From Firmicutes bacterium UBA5449 (GTDB lineage: Bacteria > Bacillota > SHA-98 > UBA4971), in assembly GCA_002424305.1 (NCBI GenBank), contig DIQZ01000066.1:1-29641 (forward strand): a stretch of DNA of 29,641 bases, written 5' to 3'. Shown here in pieces: positions 1 through 7,864 of this stretch. The notes under the pieces are model-generated. The model was not told the DNA's origin, searched no databases, and saw nothing but the letters and a program-made list of their open reading frames with translations. Made by a program: the position numbers and the translations under genes. Every line of letters starts with the position of its first letter. The stretch's first letter is position 1.

Positions 1-1745
1 CCCCTAAGATCGTAGTACTCAGCTACCATCTCATCAAGCTCTACTACCTGGCCTTCAGCAGGCCCTTCAGGCATTGGCTCATCCACAAGCCTCGGCACCA
101 GGTTATCGTCGTCCTTTGTTAAGCCTTCTCTCATGTTATAGAGTCTCTCCAAGTTCCATATGCGCTCCCCTGCAAGGAGAGCTTTCTCTGTGGAGAATGG
201 TATGCCCACCGCAGGCTCCAGCATGCTCGCTACATCAGGTGCACCCAAGGCAAATGTGGTAAATAGGCACATTCCCACAGAGTCGACAAGAGCGGTAACA
301 TCCTGAAAAGCCTTGACCCAAACAGCTTTATCCTCTTTTGCCAAGGGGTCCAGTTTCTCAGGAACACCTAACATCTCCGGAGAAATCGTATAACCTCTCA
401 CATGGCAACCTCCTCTGTTGGAAGTTGCGTAGTTAAGGCCTATACCCTTAGCTCCACGAGGATCATAGGCAGGATACTCCTGTTTCTTCGTGCTCATTGA
501 AAGCTCAGGATGACCGAATTCCTCTGCAAGGCGGTAAGACCCTTTTGCAAGGAGCTCGCCTACCCCTTCCTTAAATGCGGTTTTGCGTACTGCCTCTATC
601 AAGACGTCAGCGTCACCGAATCTAAGTGGGATATCTGTAGCGTCTTTTGGCATATAACCCTTCTCGTACAGCTCCATGGCACAAGCAAGCGTAGACCCCA
701 TAGTGATAGGATCAATTCCAAGTTCGTTGCAGATATAATTAGCTTTTGTGATTGCTTCTAAGTCATCAATATCACAGGTTGCGCCAAACGCCCAGATAAT
801 CTCATATTCAGGTCCTTCGCCCTTACCTGCGTATTTCCCGGTAGGTACAGCAGTAGGTCTCCCACAGCTGATGGGGCAAGCAAAACATGCGCGCTTCCTT
901 ACCAGAAGCGTATCTGCCAGGGTCTCCCCGGATATCTTTTCCGCTCTGTCGAAGACACCGGTCTGGAAGTTCCTTGTGGGGAACGCCCCATGCTGATTTA
1001 CTACGTTCACCAAGACAGGAGTTCCGTACGTAGGCAGACCTTGAGATGTCACAGGATGCTCTCGGATTTTCTTAAAAGAGGCCAGCACAGCTTCTCTGAA
1101 TGCTTTCATGTCTGCCACTTTGACATCGCCGGTTCCGCGAACCACTACAGCTTTTAGGTTCTTTCGGCCCATTACGGCACCGACACCTGAACGGCCGGCA
1201 GCTCTGCCCTTATCATTTATTACACATGCGAACAGTACCTGATTTTCCCCGGCAGGCCCTATACATGAGACTTTAGCGTCAGGATCTGTTTCAGCCACGA
1301 GGATATCAGTAGTCTGTGAGGTGTCCTTACCCCAAACATGCTTCGCAGAACGGATTTCTACCTTACCGTTGTTAACCCAAACATAGACCGGTTCATCTGC
1401 TTTCCCCTCAAAAATAAACGCATCAAAACCTGAGTATTTCATTTCCGCGGGGAAATATCCGCCTGAGTTAGAGGCTGCTATGTACCCGGTAAGCGGGGAT
1501 TTGGTAATAACATTGTAGCGACCTGAAGATATTGCACCTGTCCCTGTAAGAGGCCCTGTTGCGAATATGAGTTTATTTTCCGGGCTGAACGGGTCTGTTC
1601 CAGGCTTAACCTCGTCACACAGGATCTTCGTGCCTAACCCTCTTGCACCCAGGTAATTCTCAGCCATTTGAGGGTCAAGATTTTCCACTACAACCGACCT
1701 TTCGGTCAGGTTTATCCTGGCTAGTTTTCCTATCCAACCGTACAT
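1..1745 (-). CDS. aor: Aldehyde:ferredoxin oxidoreductase, tungsten-type (3' end beyond left edge)
   Basis: Tungstopterin enzyme family that oxidises aldehydes to acids, or reduces acids, with ferredoxin as electron partner, in the cytoplasm. Reading from ATG at 1745 there are 581 codons with no stop before the window edge, close to the usual 600-620 residues, so only a short C-terminus is missing. It opens with MYGWIGKLARINLTE, typical of the family N-terminal domain. It carries CFACPISC and, much later, the single Cys of DSVGMC, which together match the CxxCxxxC...C ligands of the [4Fe-4S] cluster. The stop of the preceding ferredoxin gene overlaps this start (TGATG), and GGAGGTG lies about 8 nt upstream, so the two are co-translated. 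The substrate cannot be told from sequence: the family includes AOR, FOR, GAPOR and related clades. The metal assignment rests on the family. Confidence 0.93.
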   Translation of the reverse strand, partial: MYGWIGKLARINLTERSVVVENLDPQMAENYLGARGLGTKILCDEVKPGTDPFSPENKLIFATGPLTGTGAISSGRYNVITKSPLTGYIAASNSGGYFPAEMKYSGFDAFIFEGKADEPVYVWVNNGKVEIRSAKHVWGKDTSQTTDILVAETDPDAKVSCIGPAGENQVLFACVINDKGRAAGRSGVGAVMGRKNLKAVVVRGTGDVKVADMKAFREAVLASFKKIREHPVTSQGLPTYGTPVLVNVVNQHGAFPTRNFQTGVFDRAEKISGETLADTLLVRKRACFACPISCGRPTAVPTGKYAGKGEGPEYEIIWAFGATCDIDDLEAITKANYICNELGIDPITMGSTLACAMELYEKGYMPKDATDIPLRFGDADVLIEAVRKTAFKEGVGELLAKGSYRLAEEFGHPELSMSTKKQEYPAYDPRGAKGIGLNYATSNRGGCHVRGYTISPEMLGVPEKLDPLAKEDKAVWVKAFQDVTALVDSVGMCLFTTFALGAPDVASMLEPAVGIPFSTEKALLAGERIWNLERLYNMREGLTKDDDNLVPRLVDEPMPEGPAEGQVVELDEMVAEYYDLR

Positions 1746-2227
1746 CAAATCTTCACCTCCTGCAGGGCTCTCTTCAACCTGTCGCCCACTTCTCTGCGTT
1801 TGCGTGTCATGGCACTATCCGCCTCCACGTACTTAATGGCATCCCACGGACAGAACAAGACACACTCGGGCTCACCTTCGCACAGATCGCACTTTACAAC
1901 CTTGCGATCGTTGGAACAATAAGAGATTGCCCCGAATGGGCAAGCAGCCGCACACATTCTGCATCCTATACATTTCGCATCTTCGATTACTACAGCACCT
2001 GTTTCAGGATGTTTGACAATTGCACCGGTGGGACAAACGTCTTTGCAGAGAGGTTCTTCACAATGTTGGCATGTAACCGGAAAGAAGAAGTTGTCATCGA
2101 GGAAAGTTGCTACCGTGATTCTTGCCTTGACGGGATTGATTACTCCACAGTGCTTTGCCGAGCAAACAAGCTCACAAATACGACATGCGGTACACTTCTC
2201 ATGCTCAACGAGCAAGAGCTTTTCCAA
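1745..2227 (-). CDS. Four-cluster polyferredoxin (HycB/AorA-like), partner of the aldehyde oxidoreductase
   Basis: Electron-transfer protein of about 160 residues with four Cys motifs, 16 ligand cysteines in all. In order they are CTACRICELVC, CQHCEEPLCKDVC, CIGCRMCAAAC and CDLCEGEPECVLFC, enough for four [4Fe-4S] clusters. This is the layout of HycB/CooF/DmsB-type ferredoxins and of AorA in Aromatoleum aldehyde oxidoreductase. I chose the TTG at 2227 because GAGGAGG (2237-2243) sits 9 nt before it. An upstream TTG at 2266 in the same frame has no comparable site and would put that ribosome binding site inside the gene. Its stop overlaps the oxidoreductase ATG, so a stable complex or dedicated electron relay is likely. 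Where the electrons go next (NAD(P), hydrogenase, quinone) is not visible here. Confidence 0.9.
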   Translation of the reverse strand: MEKLLLVEHEKCTACRICELVCSAKHCGVINPVKARITVATFLDDNFFFPVTCQHCEEPLCKDVCPTGAIVKHPETGAVVIEDAKCIGCRMCAAACPFGAISYCSNDRKVVKCDLCEGEPECVLFCPWDAIKYVEADSAMTRKRREVGDRLKRALQEVKI

Positions 2228-2375
2228 GGCACCATCCCTCCTCAAATTTTCAGTTTTTGCCTGCAATTCAATCTATTCTCCAATAATACGCAAAAATCCT
2301 TCCTTTCAAACAGCATCCAAAACGAGGCTGCCGACATTTGTTTTCCCGGATTCAGCCCTCGTAATCGTGTCCTGC

Positions 2376-2405
2376 AGTATAATCCTATTAATCTGCGAGC
2401 AAGAA
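2376..2405 (-). promoter_or_regulatory. Candidate promoter for ferredoxin-aor
   Basis: On the minus strand TATACT (2376-2381, 5/6 to the -10 consensus) follows TTCTTG (2400-2405) at 18 nt, or TTGCTC (2397-2402) at 15 nt. Neither -35 is good. The element overlaps the U-tail of the hutU terminator, which would insulate this pair from hutU. The leader to the proposed TTG would be about 140 nt. Confidence 0.3.
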
Positions 2406-2437
2406 ATAACCCCCGGGGTGATTACATAACCCGGGGG
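2405..2437 (-). terminator. Rho-independent terminator after hutU
   Basis: On the minus strand an 8-bp all-GC stem (CCCCCGGG at 2430-2437 pairing with CCCGGGGG at 2410-2417) closes a 12-nt loop and is followed by TTATTTCTT. It lies about 47 bp past the hutU stop. Confidence 0.8.
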
Positions 2438-2483
2438 CTCAAGTCTGCCGATATGAACTTTGTATGTATAGCTTGGGAAATCC

Positions 2484-4139
2484 CTATTCCTTACCCAACA
2501 TGGGGATCTTAATGTTCCATTTCCGTGCAGTCTCTATAGCCTTGTCATACCCTGCATCAGCATGACGCATGACTCCGGAACCCGGGTCTGTGGTGAGAAC
2601 ACGCTCCAGCCTGCGGTCTGCTTCATCGCTCCCGTCTGCAACTACAACCATTCCGGCATGGATTGAGTAGCCTATCCCTACACCTCCGCCGTGATGGACG
2701 GAAACCCAGGAAGCCCCGGATACCGCGTTCAAGAGAGCATTCAGGATAGGCCAGTCAGCTATGGCATCGCTTCCGTCTTTCATCCCCTCCGTCTCCCGAT
2801 TTGGAGACGCGACTGAACCTGTATCAAGGTGGTCACGACCGATTACTATAGGCGCTGATATCTCACCTCGCCTCACCAGCTCATTGATGGCTCTACCGAA
2901 TCTGGCCCGCTCACCATACCCCAACCAGCATATTCTTGCAGGTAAACCCTGAAATTGTACCTTCTTTTGTGCAAATTCAATCCACTGAGCCAAGTTTTTG
3001 TCTTCCGGAAACTCCTTTAGCACAACCTCGTCTGTCTTGTAAATATCAGCAGGATCTCCGGAAAGTGCCACCCATCTGAAAGGCCCCTTACCTTCACAGA
3101 AGAGGGGGCGGATGTAAGCAGGCACAAACCCCGGATATGAGAATGCGTCCTTAACCCCTGTATTATACGCCTGCTGTCTTATGTTGTTGCCATAGTCAAA
3201 AACCACGGCTCCCTTGCGTTTCATCGCAAGCATTGCTTCAACTTGAACCGCCATGGACTTCATCGCCCGATCTATGTACTGCTTCGAATCACGTTTTCTG
3301 AGTTCATCCGCCTCAGCCAAGGAAAGGCCCATGGGAACATAACCGCCTAACGGATCATGGGCTGAAGTCTGATCTGTAACCACATCAGGAATCACTCCAC
3401 GCTTTACGAACTCAGGGTGCGTCATAGCTGCATTACCCAGCAAAGCAATGGAGAGGGGTTCCTTCTTCTCCTGCGCTGCTCGGGCCAACTGTATAGCCTC
3501 ATCAATACTTGATGTCATGATATCGCAATATCCCGTCTCCAGCCTGCGTCTGATGTGCTCTTCATTTACCTCAACTGCTATGACAACCCCGTCATTCATG
3601 GTGACGGCCAGAGGCTGTGCTCCACCCATCCCCCCGAGGCCTGCGGTAAGTGTCAGCTTCCCGGCCAGACTACCGCCGAAGTGTTGCCTGGCAGCTTCAG
3701 CAAAAGTCTCATATGTTCCTTGCAAGATGCCTTGGGTGCCGATGTAAATCCAGCTCCCTGCAGTCATCTGTCCGTACATAGTAAGGCCCATCTCCTCGAG
3801 CTCCCAAAACGTCTCCCACGTGGCCCACTTTGGGACAAGCATCGAGTTGGATATCAACACTCTTGGGGCAAGCTCATGAGTGCGAAATATGCCTACAGGC
3901 TTTCCCGACTGCACCAGAAGGGTTTCGTCATTCTCAAGGTCTTTGAGACTTTTGACTATCCCTTCAAAAGCTTCCCAACTACGCGCTGCCTTACCCCGAC
4001 CACCGTACACCACAAGCTCTTGAGGATTCTCTGCCACATCAGGATCAAGGTTATTCATGAGCATTCGCATGGCAGCTTCCTGCTGCCAGCCTTTGCACGA
4101 AATCTTAGAGCCCCTCGGGGCCTTAACTACACGCGACAC
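2484..4139 (-). CDS. hutU: Urocanate hydratase (urocanase)
   Basis: Converts urocanate to 4-imidazolone-5-propionate, the second step of histidine degradation; NAD+ is a tightly bound cofactor of the family. The urocanase signature FQGLPARICWLG is present, as are GGMGGAQP, the glycine-rich cofactor region, and YGNNIRQQA. From GTG at 4139 the product is 551 residues, the usual length, and begins just before KAPRGSKISCKGWQQEAA, which matches the family start. A G-run lies about 8 nt upstream of this GTG. The frame stays open upstream for 60 more codons into the ftsH tail, but those residues do not resemble urocanase. No hutH, hutI or hutG is in the window, so the rest of the pathway must be elsewhere or missing. 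A terminator hairpin lies immediately upstream (see 4158-4206), so expression probably depends on read-through from ftsH or on a promoter inside ftsH. Confidence 0.95.
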   Translation of the reverse strand: MSRVVKAPRGSKISCKGWQQEAAMRMLMNNLDPDVAENPQELVVYGGRGKAARSWEAFEGIVKSLKDLENDETLLVQSGKPVGIFRTHELAPRVLISNSMLVPKWATWETFWELEEMGLTMYGQMTAGSWIYIGTQGILQGTYETFAEAARQHFGGSLAGKLTLTAGLGGMGGAQPLAVTMNDGVVIAVEVNEEHIRRRLETGYCDIMTSSIDEAIQLARAAQEKKEPLSIALLGNAAMTHPEFVKRGVIPDVVTDQTSAHDPLGGYVPMGLSLAEADELRKRDSKQYIDRAMKSMAVQVEAMLAMKRKGAVVFDYGNNIRQQAYNTGVKDAFSYPGFVPAYIRPLFCEGKGPFRWVALSGDPADIYKTDEVVLKEFPEDKNLAQWIEFAQKKVQFQGLPARICWLGYGERARFGRAINELVRRGEISAPIVIGRDHLDTGSVASPNRETEGMKDGSDAIADWPILNALLNAVSGASWVSVHHGGGVGIGYSIHAGMVVVADGSDEADRRLERVLTTDPGSGVMRHADAGYDKAIETARKWNIKIPMLGKE

Positions 4140-4157
4140 ATCCTTCGCCCCCCATAT

Positions 4158-4206
4158 CAAATTAAAACGGGCAAGGCTTCTTTTGGCACAAAAGTCCTTG
4201 CCCGTT
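4158..4206 (-). terminator. Terminator or attenuator hairpin between ftsH and hutU
   Basis: A perfect 11-bp stem, AACGGGCAAGG (minus strand 4196-4206) with CCTTGCCCGTT (4166-4176), is followed on the minus strand by a T-rich tail, TTTTAATTTG. The 19-nt loop can itself fold weakly (CTTTTG/CAAAAG). It starts about 18 bp after the ftsH stop and its stem ends about 26 bp before the hutU start. It therefore reads either as the ftsH terminator or as an attenuator controlling hutU. Confidence 0.75.
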
Positions 4207-4224
4207 CTCAGACAACCACACCTA

Positions 4225-6189
4225 CTATGCCCTACCGGGACTTTCCGCAAGCTTCGGCGGCCTCGATGAAACTCTGGCCTTACCGGGTGCAAACTGCTCT
4301 TTAGCACCTGCCTCATCATCTACGGAGATTGCGGCTGCACCGCTGATGACTGCCTCTTCTGAATCTTCGGCTACTACCTCAGTCTCATTTCTTAGGACTG
4401 CATCAATCTCATCCCCGTCAAGCGTCTCCCTTTCTTTCAGGGCATTAGCAAGCTTAATTAACTTATCCTTATTAGTCGTCAAGAGATTCTTAGCTCGTTC
4501 ATAGGATTCATCGACAATCCTTCGAACCTCACGGTCAATTAATGCAGCTACCTCTTCACTGTAATCTCTGTCATGACCTAGGTCACGTCCGAGGAAAACT
4601 ATGTCCTCACGACGGCTTCCAAATGACAAAGGGCCTAATTCCTCACTCATGCCGTACTCAGTAACCATCTTACGGACTAACTTTGTAACCCTACTTAAGT
4701 CGTTTTCTGCGCCGGTAGATATCTCGTTGAACATTATTTCTTCAGCGATTCGGCCGGCAAGGGTCACTGCCACGTTATCCAGCATTTCAGATTTTGTCCT
4801 AAAGAATCTATCCTCTTCCGGAAGCATCAGCGTATACCCGCCCATTCTCCCTCGAGGAATTATTGATACCTTATGGACCGGGTCCACATTAGGTAGCAAT
4901 TTTCCAACCAAGGTATGTCCTGCCTCGTGGAAAGCCACCAAATCTTTTTCCCTGTCACTCATGACCCTGCTCTTCTTCTGAGGCCCTGCTATGACCCTGT
5001 CGATAGCCTCGTCACATTCATCCATTGTGATCTTCTTGATTCCACGTCTTGCCGATAAGATTGCAGCTTCATTCAGGAGGTTTTCCAGGTCGGCCCCGGT
5101 AAACCCGGGAGTTCTTTGGGCAATAACAAAGAGATCCACATCTTGAGCCAGGGGCTTATTACATGCATGAACCTTTAGGATCGCTTCTCTGCCTTTGATA
5201 TCAGGCATATCAACTACTACCTGTCGATCAAAACGCCCGGGACGCAACAGCGCTGGATCAAGCACATCAGGTCTGTTTGTTGCAGCAAGCAGTATTATGC
5301 CTGCATTAACCTCAAACCCATCCATTTCAACCAGGAGCTGGTTAAGTGTCTGTTCTCTCTCATCGTGTCCACCACCAAGACCTGCTCCACGCTGCCTGCC
5401 GACAGCATCAATCTCGTCAATAAACACTATACACGGGGCATTCTTCTTAGCCTGCTCAAAGAGGTCTCGCACTCTGGAAGCTCCTACGCCGACAAACATT
5501 TCTACAAAGTCTGAGCCGCTTATGATAAAGAACGGCACCCCTGCCTCACCTGCAACAGCCCGTCCAAGAAGAGTCTTACCTGTTCCGGGAGGTCCTACCA
5601 ATAGAACTCCCTTAGGAATCTGAGCACCCAACTCCACAAATTTCCTGGGATGCTTAAGGAATTCCACAATCTCGGCAAGCTCCTCCTTAGCTTCATCAAC
5701 CCCGGCTACATCAGCAAATGTAGTCTTACCTCGATCCTCCATGTGCAGTCTGGCTCTGCTCTTTCCAAATGAAATAGCCCTGTTGCTTCCTCCTTGCATC
5801 TGATTAAGGAGGAAGAACCAAAGACCCACAAAGAGCAACATAGTAAGGACCTGAGGCAAAAGCGTATACCACCACGGGGGCGAAGGTTTTGGTTCAGCGA
5901 CTACCTCAATCCCTGCAAGGGAACTCCCTTTATCCTTTAGCTTATCGGTAACAAGGGATATGTCAGGCACGTAAGTTTGGAAATCCGTGCCGTTCTTCAA
6001 GCGTCCCTCGATTTTATCATCACCAATGATATGAAGTTCCGTAATATTGCCGGAATCGAGGTTATGCATAAATGTGCTCAGGCTCAGCTCCGTTGGTGAC
6101 GCTTTCTGACCGTAGAAAGTACTGGCAATAGATACAGTCATAAGACCAAGCAGAAGCCATAGCCCGAGCGTCCTAAATACCTTGTTCAA
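4225..6189 (-). CDS. ftsH: ATP-dependent zinc metalloprotease FtsH
   Basis: Membrane-anchored AAA+ protease that unfolds and degrades membrane and short-lived cytoplasmic proteins; in Bacillus it also affects entry into sporulation. Residue numbers are from the TTG at 6189. Two N-terminal membrane segments (about 6-23 and 110-129) flank a roughly 85-residue extracytoplasmic domain. The AAA domain follows, with Walker A GPPGTGKT (199-206), Walker B IVFIDEID (254-261) and the second region of homology RPGRFDR (316-322). The zinc site HEAGH is at 421-425, and the downstream TGAENDL supplies the third, acidic ligand. An ATG lies five codons upstream (6204), but GGAGGAG sits between it and the TTG at 7-nt spacing, so I take TTG as the start (654 residues). 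A strong promoter lies directly upstream and a hairpin terminator directly downstream. Confidence 0.97.
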   Translation of the reverse strand: MNKVFRTLGLWLLLGLMTVSIASTFYGQKASPTELSLSTFMHNLDSGNITELHIIGDDKIEGRLKNGTDFQTYVPDISLVTDKLKDKGSSLAGIEVVAEPKPSPPWWYTLLPQVLTMLLFVGLWFFLLNQMQGGSNRAISFGKSRARLHMEDRGKTTFADVAGVDEAKEELAEIVEFLKHPRKFVELGAQIPKGVLLVGPPGTGKTLLGRAVAGEAGVPFFIISGSDFVEMFVGVGASRVRDLFEQAKKNAPCIVFIDEIDAVGRQRGAGLGGGHDEREQTLNQLLVEMDGFEVNAGIILLAATNRPDVLDPALLRPGRFDRQVVVDMPDIKGREAILKVHACNKPLAQDVDLFVIAQRTPGFTGADLENLLNEAAILSARRGIKKITMDECDEAIDRVIAGPQKKSRVMSDREKDLVAFHEAGHTLVGKLLPNVDPVHKVSIIPRGRMGGYTLMLPEEDRFFRTKSEMLDNVAVTLAGRIAEEIMFNEISTGAENDLSRVTKLVRKMVTEYGMSEELGPLSFGSRREDIVFLGRDLGHDRDYSEEVAALIDREVRRIVDESYERAKNLLTTNKDKLIKLANALKERETLDGDEIDAVLRNETEVVAEDSEEAVISGAAAISVDDEAGAKEQFAPGKARVSSRPPKLAESPGRA

Positions 6190-6288
6190 TTGATCTCCTC
6201 CCATTAGGCATCACCACGCATCGGTTGCATAGACATTTAAGTGTTGAAATCACTTCATGTTGAAAACCGGGTACTATTTTTCAAGCAC

Positions 6289-6317
6289 ATTATAACACAC
6301 GGCATTATCGATCACAA
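6289..6317 (-). promoter_or_regulatory. Sigma-A-type promoter of ftsH
   Basis: On the minus strand TTGTGA (6312-6317), 17 nt, then a perfect TATAAT (6289-6294) preceded by an extended TG. The -35 lies inside the last codons of tilS, so transcription would begin near 6282 and give a leader of roughly 90 nt. Confidence 0.7.
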
Positions 6318-7774
6318 CTGAGATACCAGCGTGTAGCTCTAAGGTGAAGAACCTTTCGGGTATTGGGTGTAAGTCTTGCAAAATTGCTTACACATAACCC
6401 AACAACCCAAAGAATCTCCTTTCCCCATATAATAACGGGAATCTGCTCCCTTATGTTCCTGGAAATCTTCTTATCTATGAAAACATCTTTTAGTTTCTTA
6501 CTCCCTTTCATGCCAAGGGGAGATAACCTATCACCGCGTTTTCTGTTCCTCGCAGTGATATTCTCATCAATAAGGCCCATGTCAAAATATGCCTCGTCTT
6601 CATGAGCAAGAGATACCGTCTCTAACAAGTTAGACTTGACTTCAATATCAAATACGCGGGCTTCAATTGTAACACATGCCTCAGGGATATCCGTTTTGCC
6701 GGGAATTAACAGCCCATATTCAAAAGGCTGTTGTATTTGGAATCCGACTCCGTCTACCGACTCTATAATGATCTGCTCATAATCGCGTCTTGCCTGCAAC
6801 CCACAGGGTAATGAAATGCAGGAGCCTGTCTGTCCCGACCTAGCCAGCTCCAGCACATCCTCCACATGAACAGACCCGAAATCGTCAAGCTCACCAACAA
6901 GCCTCATAGCAGCCCATCTAATAATTCTCCTTTGAATTGCCACATGCTGCAAACATAAGGCAGGTACATTAAGGACTACACTACACGAAGAGGAACTCCT
7001 TACTACTTCCCCCAGTTTCCCGTACACTTCACGGGAAATGTAATCCTCGTCATCTCGAAGCAGATCAGCAGTGTTGCTCAAAGCCTGAACTATCCTGGGA
7101 TTATAGTCTTGCTCGAGTAGGGGAATGAGTTCATGCCTAACCCTGTTCCTGAAGTAGGCCGGGTCAATATTTGATGCATCTATGTAGTAAGCCAGCTCCA
7201 CTTCTTTGCAGTATGATCGAATCTCATCAGAAGTTAACTGAAGCATAGGACGAATTACCGTAATGTCACTGTCTCCGTCAAGGGGTCTTGCCACAGGCAT
7301 TCCGCCGAGCCCGGTCATTCCGGTTCCGCGGATGAGTCTGAGGAGGACAGTCTCAGCCTGGTCTCCTGAGTGGTGCCCCAGCGCTACCCTGCAAGCACCG
7401 ATATCTATGGCAGTACGCCTGTAGAAATCGTACCGCACATCACGCGCTGCAAGCTCTATGGATACCTTTCTCTTATCAGCGTAGTCTTTGACATCTATCG
7501 CTTGGATTGTACAACTGAGATTGAGTTTCTTGGCAAGGCGCTCTACATATCTTGCCTCTTCATCTGCAGCTTCCCCCCGAAGCATATGGTTGAGGTGAGC
7601 TACATGGAGCGATATGCCGAATTCTTCGCGCAACGTATACAGCCCATGCAAGAGAGCAACGGAATCAGGCCCTCCTGAGACTCCTACGATCACCCTGTCC
7701 CCCTGGGTGAGCATATCATGACGTGTGATGAGCGATCTCATGCTATTGATAAATCTGTCTTTCCCGGACTTCAC
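6305..7774 (-). CDS. tilS: tRNA(Ile)-lysidine synthase
   Basis: Converts C34 of the CAU anticodon of one tRNA-Ile into lysidine, changing its reading from AUG to AUA; essential in most bacteria. The PP-loop ATP-binding motif SGGPDS is at residues 33-38. GHHSGDQAETVLLRLIRGTG matches the second family motif, but Gly replaces the usual first Asp of DDQAET. RNRVRHELIPLLE and the C-terminal domain with RNRKRGDRLSPLGMKGSKKLKDVF complete a full-length 489-residue enzyme. The start is GTG at 7774, with GAGG 7 nt upstream. It lies between spoIIE and ftsH as in Bacillus, but the hypoxanthine phosphoribosyltransferase gene usual in the tilS-ftsH gap is absent: only about 115 bp separate the two coding regions. 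Confidence 0.96.
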   Translation of the reverse strand: MKSGKDRFINSMRSLITRHDMLTQGDRVIVGVSGGPDSVALLHGLYTLREEFGISLHVAHLNHMLRGEAADEEARYVERLAKKLNLSCTIQAIDVKDYADKRKVSIELAARDVRYDFYRRTAIDIGACRVALGHHSGDQAETVLLRLIRGTGMTGLGGMPVARPLDGDSDITVIRPMLQLTSDEIRSYCKEVELAYYIDASNIDPAYFRNRVRHELIPLLEQDYNPRIVQALSNTADLLRDDEDYISREVYGKLGEVVRSSSSCSVVLNVPALCLQHVAIQRRIIRWAAMRLVGELDDFGSVHVEDVLELARSGQTGSCISLPCGLQARRDYEQIIIESVDGVGFQIQQPFEYGLLIPGKTDIPEACVTIEARVFDIEVKSNLLETVSLAHEDEAYFDMGLIDENITARNRKRGDRLSPLGMKGSKKLKDVFIDKKISRNIREQIPVIIWGKEILWVVGLCVSNFARLTPNTRKVLHLRATRWYLSCDR

Positions 7775-7844
7775 ACCTCTACCTCACTTGTTGAGAAACT
7801 CATAGACAATTATTGCCGACTGTAAGGGCCTGAATCTCAACAGT

Positions 7845-7853
7845 ATTATAGCA
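7845..7853 (-). promoter_or_regulatory. Extended -10 promoter element before tilS
   Basis: The minus strand reads TGCTATAAT, a perfect -10 with the extended TG. No good -35 lies at 16-18 nt; TTGTCC occurs at 20 nt. The start point would be near 7838, between spoIIE and tilS, giving a leader of about 64 nt. Confidence 0.5.
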
Positions 7854-7864
7854 TAGCAGGCGAG

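Noticed and set aside
1643..2512. Long plus-strand open frame of 289 codons
   Set aside because: It lies antisense to the ferredoxin and aldehyde oxidoreductase genes, whose products are clearly recognised; its translation resembles nothing and it has no ribosome binding site.
4208..4230. HutP binding site before hutU
   Set aside because: Only two UAG triplets have the required 4-nt gap; a third adjoins without a gap. HutP sites in Bacillus have at least three spaced triplets. Kept only as a remark.
3555..4304. Plus-strand open frame of 249 codons
   Set aside because: It is antisense to hutU and the ftsH tail; both real genes are certain.
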